Below, piece by piece: positions 42,650 through 53,595 of a stretch of DNA of 64,000 nt (its first letter is position 1; every line of letters begins with the position of its first letter). The position numbers and the translations under genes were made by a program. The DNA is from Periconia sp. R9002. Taxonomy: Eukaryota > Ascomycota > Dothideomycetes > Pleosporales > Periconiaceae. The notes beneath the pieces are model-generated. The model did no database searches, was not told the origin of the DNA, and saw only the letters and a program-made list of their open reading frames with translations. Location of the stretch: assembly GCA_023627715.1 (NCBI GenBank), contig JAMAHW010000030.1:248001-312000 (forward strand), written 5' to 3'.

Positions 42650-44977
42650 TCACGCAAATCCTTCCTTGTGTATATCCACTTTCCTCTCCCTCCTCCCTTT
42701 CGCGAACTCTAGGTTCATCATCGCGACGCTTCTGCTTGCTTGCTCCACAACCCCACGATTCGAACAAACGGCGACCATCGTTTTTGCTGCGCAAGTTTGA
42801 GGCACCGCTATACCAAGTATGGAGCTGACATCCGGTCGCATTCCATACGACTTTGTTATAAAGTAGGGCAACGTCTTCTTCCTCTCTTTTCTTTCTTGCA
42901 CTCGCAGCAATGCGCAAGAGCAAGTTTCTTTGCTCTGGGGAGATATCTTGGTGAACTGGGGTCGCGAAAATCGGAGCGACGGCATTCGTGTCCAGCATGA
43001 TGTGTCCAACTCTTCTATTGTAGAATCCAAGTCTGAGAACAAGGACGCATCATCCTCCTCTTCCTCCTCATCGATCAACGTTGAAGACACATATGTCTCA
43101 CAGCTAGACCGGCCGTCGTCCATCTCGCTGACATGTGGTTCAACATGCTGGAGCTCCATCTCATTGTCACCATGCTCGTCCCTCCAGTCTCCCGGATTAT
43201 CAGGGTTCCGTATGCGGAGCGGTCGTCGATTGGCGAAGTATTTCTGGCGAGGCTGTCGTAGATGCGCAAAAGGGTCATACTCGCGCATTTCCTGCACGGT
43301 GACTATGTCTCTGGAGTCTGAGCATGTGTAGTAGAATTCTGCTTCCACTTTGACGTTTGAATCCCTCAGTAGAGTACTATGCTTGATAAGAAGATCCTTC
43401 ACCATGTTCTCGAAGTGTGGCTCGATATGACGGTTGGTCCAGATGAACCGGATATGCTCAGCACGGAAGTCTGTATGCCCATCGAAGCACAGTTGCTCCA
43501 GATAGTCCAGGATTGACAGTATGAACGAGACACCCGTGGAAGATGCTAATAGAATTATATTCTCGTAAGTCTCCCAAGCTGGCGGGTTTCCATAGGGGCC
43601 GTCTATATATGCTGTGAGCGAAGACGGCTCTTTGCTTGCGTTAGGGCAAGGTGCAGAGAGCCATTCAGCATGATAGTCCCGAAGACGTTTTGTAAGACCT
43701 GAATGTTCTTTGATCATGAGCACCATTTCATTCGCAGGAGGAACGTAGTCGCGATTGAGGAGGCCGTTGAACTCAGCGTCACTGGATTTATTAGGCGGTG
43801 GCGGTGTAGAGGATAAATCGGCGCACGTCGCAGGCGTGAAAGGATGCGGTTCGAGTGCTCCTAGTTTTGGAATGATCAGTCTGATATGCTGTCCGGGTTT
43901 CCATGTGAATGGCAAATTCGAAAGGCGAACAATGGTGGTCGATTCGTGAGCGGCCACGTTGCCAGTGCGGGTCACGGGTGTCGTCATCTTCATGGCATGT
44001 CCCATTGCAAGCACCTGCCGGCTTGTCCCCTTCCTCAAGTTGTATGTTTTCCTTTTGACTGTCCGGATACTTATATTGTTGAGGATCAGTCTGTATCCCA
44101 ATAGAGCCTTATCCAGCGCGACCAGCGCAAATGAAGCGTGGATAGGTAATCGCGCGAATGTGGGGACATGTTTCGCGACAATGATGAGAAAGATGAGCGT
44201 GCAAAGCCAATGGTTGAGATAGAACAGCCGATAGCTATACTTTCGTAGTGGAAGTATGCTTGAAACCGCGATCCATGTTAGAGTAGCATAGGCGCCCATT
44301 CCGTAGCGCACCACGGACATTCCCTGTTCATGCGAACTGATCAAGTCTCCAATCGAGATTGAAGACATCATGATAGCCACATGAGTCGTAGCGCACATAA
44401 ATAGTGTCCGTCCGATCCACCGATGTAACCAATTGATCTTTTCGTAGCTTAATCCGGCCAGGAATTGAAGTGGGCCGCGCTTGGTGGCAAGGAAATATAC
44501 GAGAGGGACCTGGGTAAGGGTAATCCAAGCTGCGCGGAATGCTACATCGTCGATGAAATGCTGGCTCAGGGCGGGCGCATTCACAGATAGAAGTAGAGAG
44601 GCGATTGCGCTCATGTAAAGGAAAGGAATGACGACTCGCCCGAGCGGTATGCTGAAAGGACCACATGAAAGAGGCAGCGCAGAGAGTACATCCAGATACG
44701 CAGCCCAGCGCACAGCGCGGGATTCAGATGGCGCGTCATCCTGTCCGGTCCGGAGTTTACGGTTTCTGGCATCTCAGTCAGAAATATGTCCGATTCCAAA
44801 GCGTCGTTGAGTTTACCTTCGTCGATGCCAGCACAAAAAGATTCTTTGGACCGTTCGAGCTAGTACAATGCTGCCTACCGCACACCACACAGAAGCCGCA
44901 AGACGATGGTTGAGCCGCCCTCGATGTCTTTGGTGATGCTCCCACCGCACATCATCCAATGCCTCGCCTTGCACCAT
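42650..44977 (-). CDS. Ferric-reductase-family metalloreductase (FRE type)
   Basis: Predicted plasma-membrane haem- and flavin-dependent reductase of 758 residues. Two exons: 44977-44817 and 44765-42650, with a 51-bp intron (GTAAAC donor). The transmembrane ferric-reductase domain covers about 30-290, with histidines in WLHRWIGRTLF, TTHVAIMM and LNHWLCTLIF. The FAD-binding motif HPFTPAT follows. The NADPH part shows GPYGN, ASSTGVSF and a C-terminal VAVCSNRGVV segment where related enzymes have a CG(P) motif. A long acidic insert (DEEEEEDDASLFSDLDS) lies within the NADPH domain. Iron or copper reduction is the family role; the exact substrate is not known. Confidence 0.85.
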
Positions 44978-45114
44978 ATTTCAGACTATGAAAAAGTCCC
45001 GAGGCAAATATCCTTCTCTTTCAATGTTGTGTATGCTCAAACTCTCCATAGAGAGTGAGCTCGCGTAGATGAACTGTCGAGAACGGGCCAGCCGGGGCGC
45101 AAGTTGCAAATATA

Positions 45115-45411
45115 TCATGAAGGGTTCCAGAGGAACGGCAGAGCGCAGACATGGTGGGGGAGAACGCATCCCTCATTAAGGGTGCGCAACATTTTGGGAA
45201 CGATGCCTGGTGTATCAGGTGTGTAGAACGTCTCAGGACAATCATGTAACATGGCGGCAAAGGCAGAATGGTGGATGGTTTGACACATCTGAGGCATAGT
45301 GTGGGTCTTGGTAGGGAAGCTATAGCCGGCCGGCGCTTTCCCAAAAATAGCCCTGATTGGCGCCAGGGTTCGGACGTCAACTTTCCTCTGACCGACTTCA
45401 TGTTTGCCCAT
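45115..45411 (-). CDS. Possible small orphan gene
   Basis: A 98-codon frame from ATG 45411 to a TGA. Third positions are C/G-biased, like the real genes here (GTC, AAG, ACC, CTC). The product is non-repetitive (MGKHEVGQRKVDVRTLAPI, QMCQTIHHSAFAAMLHDC) with Cys/His residues scattered. No family recognised, no signal peptide. It is upstream of the metalloreductase gene on the same strand. It may also be an exon of a longer gene. Confidence 0.3.
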   Translation of the reverse strand: MGKHEVGQRKVDVRTLAPIRAIFGKAPAGYSFPTKTHTMPQMCQTIHHSAFAAMLHDCPETFYTPDTPGIVPKMLRTLNEGCVLPHHVCALPFLWNPS

Positions 45412-46018
45412 TCACGTCCACATCACGGTGACAATTAGAATGCCTGCATCAATTCTCATGCTATCTATGCACATATACAATACATGCTCATACTTGTTCT
45501 GTGTGGTCCCGTGAAATCGCCACCAACGCAAAGTGGGGCTTCGCTGCCGAAACATAACGGTACAGTCGTGACAGGTTTCATCAGCCGAGTAACAGCAGAT
45601 GCAACACCTTATGCGATTTTGTCAGTAAATTTTACCCAGAAACAATATAGCTTCCAGTATTTGTGCCTAGGAAACATGTTCGAACCGCCTCCGGTATTCC
45701 GTTTTTGGCATGATTCAGTTCTCAGTCGTGATATAAACGTAAAGTGCCAAACCATCCGTGATGAGTCGATACTGATTCAATAGTTTTCAAATTGACTACT
45801 CCATTTTACTGCCTTCAGAATTTATAGTGAATTCCCAGCGATGATAATCCGACGAAGTCGTCAGCAGGACGTCGGTCTTTTGACGCCAATGTACATCCAG
45901 ATGTCCTTCAGCAACTCGCTAAATACAGCCCACCTACTTAGTTGTCTGGACGAAGATGCAAGACCAATTCAACCTGTATCTTCTCAAAAAGAACCCTTTG
46001 AATCAGACCTTTTCGAAC

Positions 46019-46144
46019 CAGAACTCTCTTGATCAATTCCTCCCATAAAAACCGTCGCAATCAGAACTCCTTCGTTAAATTCCCCCCCATGAATACCGTT
46101 TCGAGCAGAATTTTTCCGATCAAATTCTCCCAATGAGAACTCTA
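46019..46144. repeat. Degenerate tandem repeat, about 43-nt period, three units
   Basis: Units begin at about 46019, 46062 and 46106. The shared core is CAGAACTC, then (C)TTCGATCAAATTC, then CTCCCATGAAAACCGT with substitutions. It lies just beyond the 3' end of the rhodopsin-like gene. Confidence 0.65.
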
Positions 46145-46172
46145 AAAACCGGAAACATGCCCAGGAACTTTT

Positions 46173-47081
46173 CTAGGAGCTTGGGTTGCTGTCCGAAGGG
46201 AGTCGCTCCAACTGGATATCATCCCAGGGCGTGCCTCGGCGTCGTGGCACCGACTTCGTCGGCCAGAACTTCGCCCAGAACTTCATGACCGTATGTTTCA
46301 ACGTGACCGCACTTCCTGCCATAATTCCCCAGCCGAGTTCGAATACGGAGCAGAAGAATAGTCCAAGCCTTGACTCAGGTCCCGACCGTCTGATACCCGG
46401 CAGGAACGGAATCCGAGCAATGTTCGCAACGATTGCAATACCGCCCATCATCAGCAGGATTATCAGGGCCCTCTTCTCTTCCTTGTCTCGCTGAAGGTGG
46501 CGGAGGATGAAAAGTGGCATCATTAGGATGGCCGTGTCCTCGACTGCCGATGCTGCGGAGAAGACAAAGATCATGACGCGGAGCATGCCGATGCTGTTGC
46601 GGACGCGAGGTCGTTCGAATTGGGTCTGGATTTCGGTAGCCATGGTGACGAGCGTGACTCCGGTGAGCAAAGCGGTGATCGCCATTATCCAAAGAGTGAC
46701 ATAGAGGACGACGCGGTGCCAGTGGGTCCGGGTAATACGAATGAGGGTGAAGCCGATGCTGAAGCGGATCATGACAGTGGCAAGCGTGTATGTGACCTGA
46801 GCGAGGTAGTAGTAGAGGCCGGCTTTGCCCCGCTCGTTGGGGGTCCAGTCCGAGGCATCGATTGGGGACAGAATGTAGTTATCTATGGCGCAGTAGATGT
46901 ATACACCAAATATGGTAAAGAGCATCACACCGGCAACCATGAGGTAGTCATCTCGGTATAGCGCCTTTCCCATAAAGCGAATTCGAAGTCGTGCGAGGAC
47001 AACAATCCAGCATAGAGTCATGAGCGCGCAGGTCACAACGAGAAGGGCGTTGCGGCTTCCTGTATACTTTTCGTCATGCAT
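46173..47081 (-). CDS. Fungal rhodopsin-domain-like integral membrane protein
   Basis: A single-exon protein of 302 residues from ATG 47081. Seven hydrophobic segments can be traced from residue about 10 to 270 (ALLVVTCALMTLCWIVVLARL, YLMVAGVMLFTIFGVYIY, YYYLAQVTYTLATVMIRFSI, VVLYVTLWIMAITALLTGVTL and three more). The pattern YYLAQVTYTLATVMIRFSIGFTLIRI resembles the third and fourth helices of the fungal PTH11-related/rhodopsin-like family. It has no N-terminal cysteine-rich CFEM domain. The segment where relatives usually carry QC.P after helix 4 is replaced by EIQTQFERPRVR. Ligand unknown. Confidence 0.75.
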   Translation of the reverse strand: MHDEKYTGSRNALLVVTCALMTLCWIVVLARLRIRFMGKALYRDDYLMVAGVMLFTIFGVYIYCAIDNYILSPIDASDWTPNERGKAGLYYYLAQVTYTLATVMIRFSIGFTLIRITRTHWHRVVLYVTLWIMAITALLTGVTLVTMATEIQTQFERPRVRNSIGMLRVMIFVFSAASAVEDTAILMMPLFILRHLQRDKEEKRALIILLMMGGIAIVANIARIPFLPGIRRSGPESRLGLFFCSVFELGWGIMAGSAVTLKHTVMKFWAKFWPTKSVPRRRGTPWDDIQLERLPSDSNPSS

Positions 47082-48898
47082 TTTGGCGTACAGGCGATGC
47101 TACCAGTTATGGACTTGAAAATGAGACGAGGTGCTATGATGCGGAGGGGTTTGCTGTGCGGTTTGACGAGGTGGTTGAATTGCGTATGGGTGGGTGCGCG
47201 AGCGTGAGTTTGTAAACACCGTCTTGGCAGTCCATGACGGAGCCACGAGTTTGCTGCTAAGTAAACAAGCTAGAGGAACGTCGCTGTGACTACAGTTTTC
47301 TTGGGTACATGAACAAGCAAGTTTGTCCCCACCCAGATCACAAGTGTGGACATGTACGATGCATATATGCACTTGGCAATACTTCAATGATATATAATAG
47401 ACAGAGCGAAGGAATGTTGCTTTCGGGGAATGGACACATAGAATTTTCGTTTGATATTGTGCCGTTTGCCCTTCACTCACTGGCAACCACTTCAGACGTG
47501 GACTTAGCGGTTTGCCAGCCACAAAGAAGCTACGCACAACAATCCGACGTACTTCAAGCGAAAACATTGCAAGTTTGCTATGTAATCTTGTCCAAAGACT
47601 TGAAGCGTCTAATAACTAGTGTAACTGCCCTGCAGTGTGTATTTGCTGCCATCCACACGTCAGTGTTGCGACCTCGCTGCTGTACGTTCTCTCCATCATC
47701 AATACTACCTTTTTACTGCAGCGGCACAACAGGCATGACAGACAGCCCTTATTAACTTGTAGATACAGACAATGGCGGCATCTGAACGCTAGTCGTAAGC
47801 TTGAGTTCTCCCACTTGCACTGTTTTGTAAGGATAATGCACTGTTGCCCCAGCCACACAATTCTCGTAGCTTCCATGACCATTGTTTGCCTCCATGACAG
47901 GCAGGCGAGAAAGCCACTGAAGTGCCTATGACGTTATAGCGCACCTAGAATAGTGATCTCCCTCACCTTTGTGCCCACCTAACCTGTGCCCTGTGGCTTA
48001 GACTGCTGCCTCAGTCCCACGTGCTATTGTCCCTCACCCAGACTTTGATTTTGGATGTACTATATATATTTTAGAATCTGGACCTACTTTCACCCAAGGT
48101 AACCAGGCCTTGGGGGTCAAAGGTTCAGGCCTTTGGCGGAGTGGAAGAACACATTATACAATCTGAAAAGGTAAGCAATCCCCCCATTTCTTTTTTGCCA
48201 TTTTTTTTTTAGATTTTTGAGGGGCGCAAGTTCGATACCTGGTCTGGGCAAGATGAACTTTAATTTTTGCGATTCTTTGTGGGTGTGGTTTGGGCGACGC
48301 TTTTACTTTGTGGCTACTTGGGTGTAGGAAGCTCACTGAGTTACATTCGACAAGTACAATTTCAAACTTATATCTGTGTGTACGCCAAAAGCAAGAATGT
48401 TTTGATATAACTGTGATGCTTTTGTTTGACGGGATTGGTTGAATCATAGGAGGCATAGAAAGATGGCGCGCTCCGAGTAACTAAATTGGCTATGTTTCTC
48501 GCCGCAGTTACAGCCTGGACGTCTTAGTGACCACCTCCCTGTGTCGATATCGCAAGCGAATTTGATTGTAATGCAACGTGAATTCTGATACGATGATGTC
48601 GTTCTTCGTGTTTATGCACGGCACAATAAATTTAAAAAGGAAAATAGGCGAACAGTCACATCTGATACAGATCCAAGATGTAATCATCACTAATTTGAAT
48701 GAATAAAGTCAAGTTTTTCTAGATGCTCGCACCAAAGTACAATTTATTTTGCATGAATGAATATATACAAAGGCAACAGCAAGTAACGAATGATATGCTT
48801 AACAGCCAAATCAAGATTCTCCAATTCACGTGTGCCACGAGACGATGCTTCCAAGCTCATAGTACGATTGCGCACCTGTTCTTTTTTTCGCAGCTCGC
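47082..48898. other. Intergenic, no protein gene seen
   Basis: It holds the promoter side of the rhodopsin-like gene, the putative RNA element at 48058-48245, and the 3' flank of the GH7 gene. Open frames at 47309-47755 and 47616-47882 are in conflict and have no motifs. Confidence 0.4.
48058..48245 (+). ncRNA. Putative Pol III-type RNA element, copy 3
   Basis: Plus strand: TATATATAT at 48061-48069; a hairpin CCCAAGG/CCTTGGG near 48093-48114; a second, AAAGG/CCTTT, near 48119-48134; an A-box-like TTGGCGGAGTGG at 48133-48144; T-runs at about 48191-48210; and a B-box-like AGTTCGATA at 48229-48237, 168 nt from the TATA. The order and spacing match the elements at 29930-30135 and 30835-31033. 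A GTAAGC...TTTTTTAG pair inside could also be read as an intron. Transcription is not shown. Confidence 0.3.
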
Positions 48899-50361
48899 TT
48901 AACCGAAAGTAGAGTTGATAGGGCCAACCTTGATGTTGGAGTAGATGACTGACGCACCAGGGCTGTTCTTCTCAACATCAGCGGGTACACCAGATGTAGT
49001 CTCGCATTCGCCACGGCCGATACCCGGAGTGCTGGCGTCTTTGTCGGTAGGGTAGCTAGAATCGAGCCACAGCATGTTGGCCGCATGATCATCCCACAGA
49101 GACATAACCAAAACCATACCGCCGGTGAGAGCCTTGGACATGCCGGCCTGGCCACCCTTGTCCTGGTACGAAGTACGGTCGCCGAAGGCCTTCTTTTGCG
49201 CATCGCAGAATGCGGAGGTGATGGAGTTGCCAGTGACGCCCGCGATCTGGGACTGAGAGTTGGGGATGACTTTGCCGCCCTGAACGTAGAAGCGCTTGAT
49301 TTCGAGGCTGGCACCAGAGCCGATGAATTGGGTAACGACGGTGAACTTCTTGGAGGTATCAACTGTCTTCCCCTTTCCGTAGAAGGTCTTGTCTCCCATG
49401 CGGTAGGAGTTAAAATCGCAACCATCGGCATCGCACACTCCGCTGTAACGGTCGCTGGAGTAGGTTCCACCGCAGGAGTCGCCTTCGCATCGGCTTTGTC
49501 CAATGGTGGTGCAAGCGTGGGGGGTAACGGCGGATGACACAGAGTTGGCTTCCCAGACTGTTGAAGGGTAAGCCTACGATATTAAAGAATCGACTGAAGA
49601 GAAATACTCACTATCCATCTCGGAGCAGCAAGACCCGTAATTCCCAAGCCCGGCATTCTGATCGTTATCCGAAGGCTTCCACCCCTCGATGTTGCCCTGT
49701 GGGTAGTCAGCTTAAGCTGGCGATGTCAACTTTTGATATCGCTTACTTCGCCGTTAATGAACTTAAGATCACGCGGGCATTGGGCATCACAGTATCCGGT
49801 TCCATATTTAGCGCCAGCTTTGTTGGTGGAGTACTTCTTGAGACCTCCATCGGCATCCATGGATACAAAGTACAAAGCACCGTTGAGGCCGCAAGGAAGG
49901 TTGGAAAGGTCCACATCAAAGGTGAACTCTCGGTCGGGGGCAAGCGTGAACATCTCGTAAGTGGAGTCATCCTTCATGAGGTAGGTTCGGGAGCCGATGT
50001 TGGTGGAGTATGATCCCTTGGTGACGAACTTCAACGTCAAGGCGTTTCCACTAGCAGTAATGCCGTAGGTACCACTGTAGTCAGCTCCATCAAGAGCACA
50101 CTTAGAAGCGCATGACTTGTTGTCTTTGCAGATTTTGTCAACCCATTTGTTTCCGTCATAGCAGTTGTCGGTGCCTGATGTCGAGTGAAGCCAGCGCCAG
50201 TTGGAGTCGAGGACAATCTTGCCGCTCTTCTGGGTGCAGCTTCCCTTGGCTGTACATTGCTGCCATGACATGCTAGGGTGAGTCTCAGATGTTTGAGTTC
50301 CGACCTGCTGGCCATTGGCCAAAGCAAGGAGAGAGGCGGCGATTGTAAGTGCGCGGTACAT
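48899..50361 (-). CDS. GH7 cellobiohydrolase (secreted, no cellulose-binding module)
   Basis: Reducing-end-acting cellulase predicted to be secreted and to release cellobiose from crystalline cellulose. Three exons: 50361-49747, 49696-49612 and 49557-48899. The introns are 50 and 54 bp, and 452 residues close in phase. A signal peptide, [17 protein letters not shown], is followed by [19 protein letters not shown], typical of CBH I. The catalytic motif EMDIWE spans the last splice site: Glu231 (nucleophile), Asp233 and Glu236 (acid/base), all intact. Many paired Cys fit the usual disulfides. The protein stops after the catalytic domain, with no linker or CBM1. A TATAAAG box lies about 60 bp upstream of the ATG. 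Confidence 0.95.
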
Positions 50362-50419
50362 GGTGGAATCTGAATGACGAGCTGAATGGTCACCTAGCAC
50401 ATCATCCGGGCAACCCAGA

Positions 50420-50426
50420 CTTTATA
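50420..50426 (-). promoter_or_regulatory. TATA box of the GH7 gene
   Basis: TATAAAG on the minus strand, 59-65 bp upstream of the ATG at 50361. The spacing is typical for strongly induced fungal secreted-enzyme genes. Confidence 0.6.
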
Positions 50427-53400
50427 CTGCAGATTTTTGCAAAGGGGCGAATGTCGGAGCCGCTTCCTTTCTCAGCACGGCGGCAGCCAAGCCTATCGCA
50501 GCAGGGTTGCCCAAATGGTTCTATGGAATGACGGGAAGCAGAGCGCGGTATTCATTGGAGTAAATTTTGATGCAACAAAAGTTCGAGGTCAGGACGTGGG
50601 CGAATTAATTGCAGATAGATATCCACGCCCAGTCTTGTAACGCGATAACAATCTGTGTAAAATTTCTAGCGTGAAAGAGTCTTAACTCTATCCAATCAAC
50701 CAGAGAATCATAGATGAGTGAAAAGAAGAGTCGAAGGAGCAGACCAAGGCGATCATCCGGGGTAGGGTAATTGGAGTGCCGACGCGCAGTCGGGAAATCC
50801 ACGCTGTGGATGTGTGTGATCGATATGATTGGAGTAAAACATAGAGCTGACATGGAATGTATATTATCAGAATGTGGAGGCGCGAGGCTCAGATCCTCCA
50901 AAATATCGCATGATACAATAAGATCGGGCCCCGTGACATACACTATTACATGGTAGCATTAGCATATCTTTCGAAACAGGCTAAGAGAGGCAGAGCCATG
51001 ATTTGATAGTTGTTCTATCGATACATGAGTGAGCGTGTCTCGGATGTCTTACAGGCTACTTTCCCAATTGGCGGAGTTCTATCAAGAAGATCCAGTATTG
51101 CTGTTGCTTTTACGTATCCTTCCAACGTGCTTCGTATGGCCTTTTTACATAGACATAGTATATATAATGTGCCAAAGGAGGTCCAATATGGTTCGCTATG
51201 CAGGACCTGGCTTCTATTCATGCCCACACATAATCGTTGTTGAGCTTGGGGTTGTTGGGGAATTGAACGTGACGGCGTGGGAGTTGTTCTGGAAGCGCTC
51301 GTAGATTAAAAGAGACTGTTTAATCATTAGAGAATTTCTGTTTGGTTGCGCAATAAGACGGATGTAGAAGAGATGACTTCAATAGGCAGTTCACGAAGTT
51401 TGGAAGGCCACACGAGTGCTTCGGCTAATTTGTGTAGATGAGGATAGTTCATTTAAACTCACCTGCGTTGGTCTTACCCCACAATCGCGGGGTCAAGGGG
51501 TTCTCCACATCCCACATGAAATCGCTCACTAGAATGGTGTCCCCCGAGGAGTGAGATCTCCAGTGTGCTGGTGATTCAGTACCGCAGGTTCCAAACGGCA
51601 GCTGGTGGTTCGGCTTATGCACCGCGACTCTACAGAGGCGTAACCGGGTAGTTGATTGGCGAGTGTCTCTCCTGTCGCAGTATGTTCGACCAGAGTGATT
51701 GTATAGGCAGAATACATTCTTAGATTGTTTCTTCGCAGGGAAGGCATTCTATACGACAGTTTTCTCGTTCCAGGGGGAAGTGGATGCTGAATCAACTTGA
51801 AAAGCGGCGCATGCAAGGTCGCACCATTTCCGCGGTATCAACGAACCTAACGCTATGAGTGAGGGCGGAGATTGAGATCTTGGGATCGAAGGATATGAAG
51901 ATATACGATAGGGCTATGCGCTGGAAAGGCCCCCGTTGATGAGTTGAGATCTGGAGTATGTGCGTAATATTGTAGGATAACTTGGGTGACAATTCTCCGA
52001 TAATGCAGTTGTACAGCCGGGTTTCGCTCGAGGTAACGGATCTGGTTCGAATCGGAGGAGCTTGAAGCGGCTGAAGACTCCTGCAGTTAGGGTGTTGGAG
52101 CGACGAAGAACCTTAAGTAAGTACCTCCAGAGAAGCTGCCACATGGAAACCTTGGCCTCTCTGACAACCTGAGGCGGGTAAAATTGTGTCAAGAGACGAA
52201 CAAGCAGCTCTTTCTTCTTTGCATGGATATACCAAGACGCTTGAATCTCGAAAATCGCGGGCAGAGTGCGCAGAATACATGAATCAAAGTACTTGGTGAA
52301 CCTTATATGCCAAGTGTACCATGTTGATAGTCACGGCCCGACATAACCATACACATGAGTCGGTGCAGCTTATTACGCTGCAGAGACAAACCAAGCAGAA
52401 AACAAGCTCCCAGGCCTGAGTTAGCCCGTCTTGGTAATTTAAACGGTATGCCATAGGTGAATTTAGCTGGAAACCTGCGTATGAGACCGTAATGTCACAA
52501 TCCGTGAAGGAATTGACGCGTAATCCCTTGTATTGTAATGGGATCTGCAAAAAGCGAACTGAACAGGAAATATGCATAATTTGAGGATTCGAGGTTTATG
52601 AACGATCTGCGCAATATGGAAGGACAGTATGGAGTGGTGGGTTTGGTACCGGTGCTTGAATCAGCTCAAGGTGTGTTTCAAGGCTGCACGCCACGGGATC
52701 AATAGAGTGGTAAGGAGAACACCATACAGAGGCTCAAAGGCGGAGAGACTGGGCAACGGTTAGCACTATGAGACTCATCGAAACTATGGGATACTCACTT
52801 TGAAAGCCGAAAACCGCCCAGCGCAAGCCGGGTAAATGGGCGCATTCATCTGGCATGCGGGCCGAAAAGCAAGGAAGGAAACGTGCTTGCTATTCACTAT
52901 GCTCTTCGACCAAAAGTCAGCAAAAGCGTAGGACTGCACGCAAGGTTGGGGCGCACAGCAACATACTTGTCGTAAACAGCGCCCAAATCAATAAGGGAAT
53001 TGTGAGAAGTTGGATTGATGTTCAACCAGGTGTCACAGCCACCGCCACAGCCACAGTCAGCCACAGAAAAGTCGCTAGTGATAAGGTCTTGATTCAAGCA
53101 ACACCCATGTTAACTACTACAGGAACGTGTACTGAACCCTCATGTTCGTCGGTTCAGTAAATCGCCAGAAAGTTGAGCTGAGAATGTGGTTATGAACGAG
53201 AGCATTCCTCTACAAAGTTTAAAAATTAGTATTCAATGGCATGCAATTTTCTGATCAATACATACCTCAAGTGCTGATTGACGTTTGCTTGCGCGTTAAC
53301 AGCTTGCGCAGGCGTCGCGCTGGGACTTTAAGGATATAATCTTGATGGTTTTCTTGCCGCATGGCTTGCGACAGTACACCCTATCGTCTTGAAGTCGCGT

Positions 53401-53595
53401 CTGTTGATAGTTACTGAGTGAAGGTCTGCACATCGTCGAAAAAGGTACAGTGGCTGACAAAGAACTCGGACTTGCCGCTCTGACCCGGCCCCAGCTCCGA
53501 AAGCACTTTGGGGTTCCCCCCCTTACCGCGCCTTTGAACACATCTCCATCGCCATCTCCGTCTTGTCCGACCAGAAATAATATCTTTATACCGTC
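50427..53595. other. 3.2-kb stretch without a supportable gene
   Basis: It separates the GH7 gene from the Zn2Cys6 gene. Several short minus-strand frames (51529-52577) and a plus frame (52855-53160, from an ATG) exist, but none has a motif or a convincing splice model. It has no transposase or reverse-transcriptase motif visible to me. It may hide small or decayed genes. Confidence 0.35.

Larger units (their letters stand above)
44978..46172. other. Intergenic with one possible small gene and a tandem repeat
   Basis: It contains the uncertain minus-strand ORF at 45115-45411 and the 43-nt tandem repeat at 46019-46144, both annotated separately. Other open frames have no support. Confidence 0.4.

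Noticed and set aside
47309..47882. Opposed frames of 148 and 88 codons
   Set aside because: They overlap on opposite strands, have no motif and unremarkable composition.
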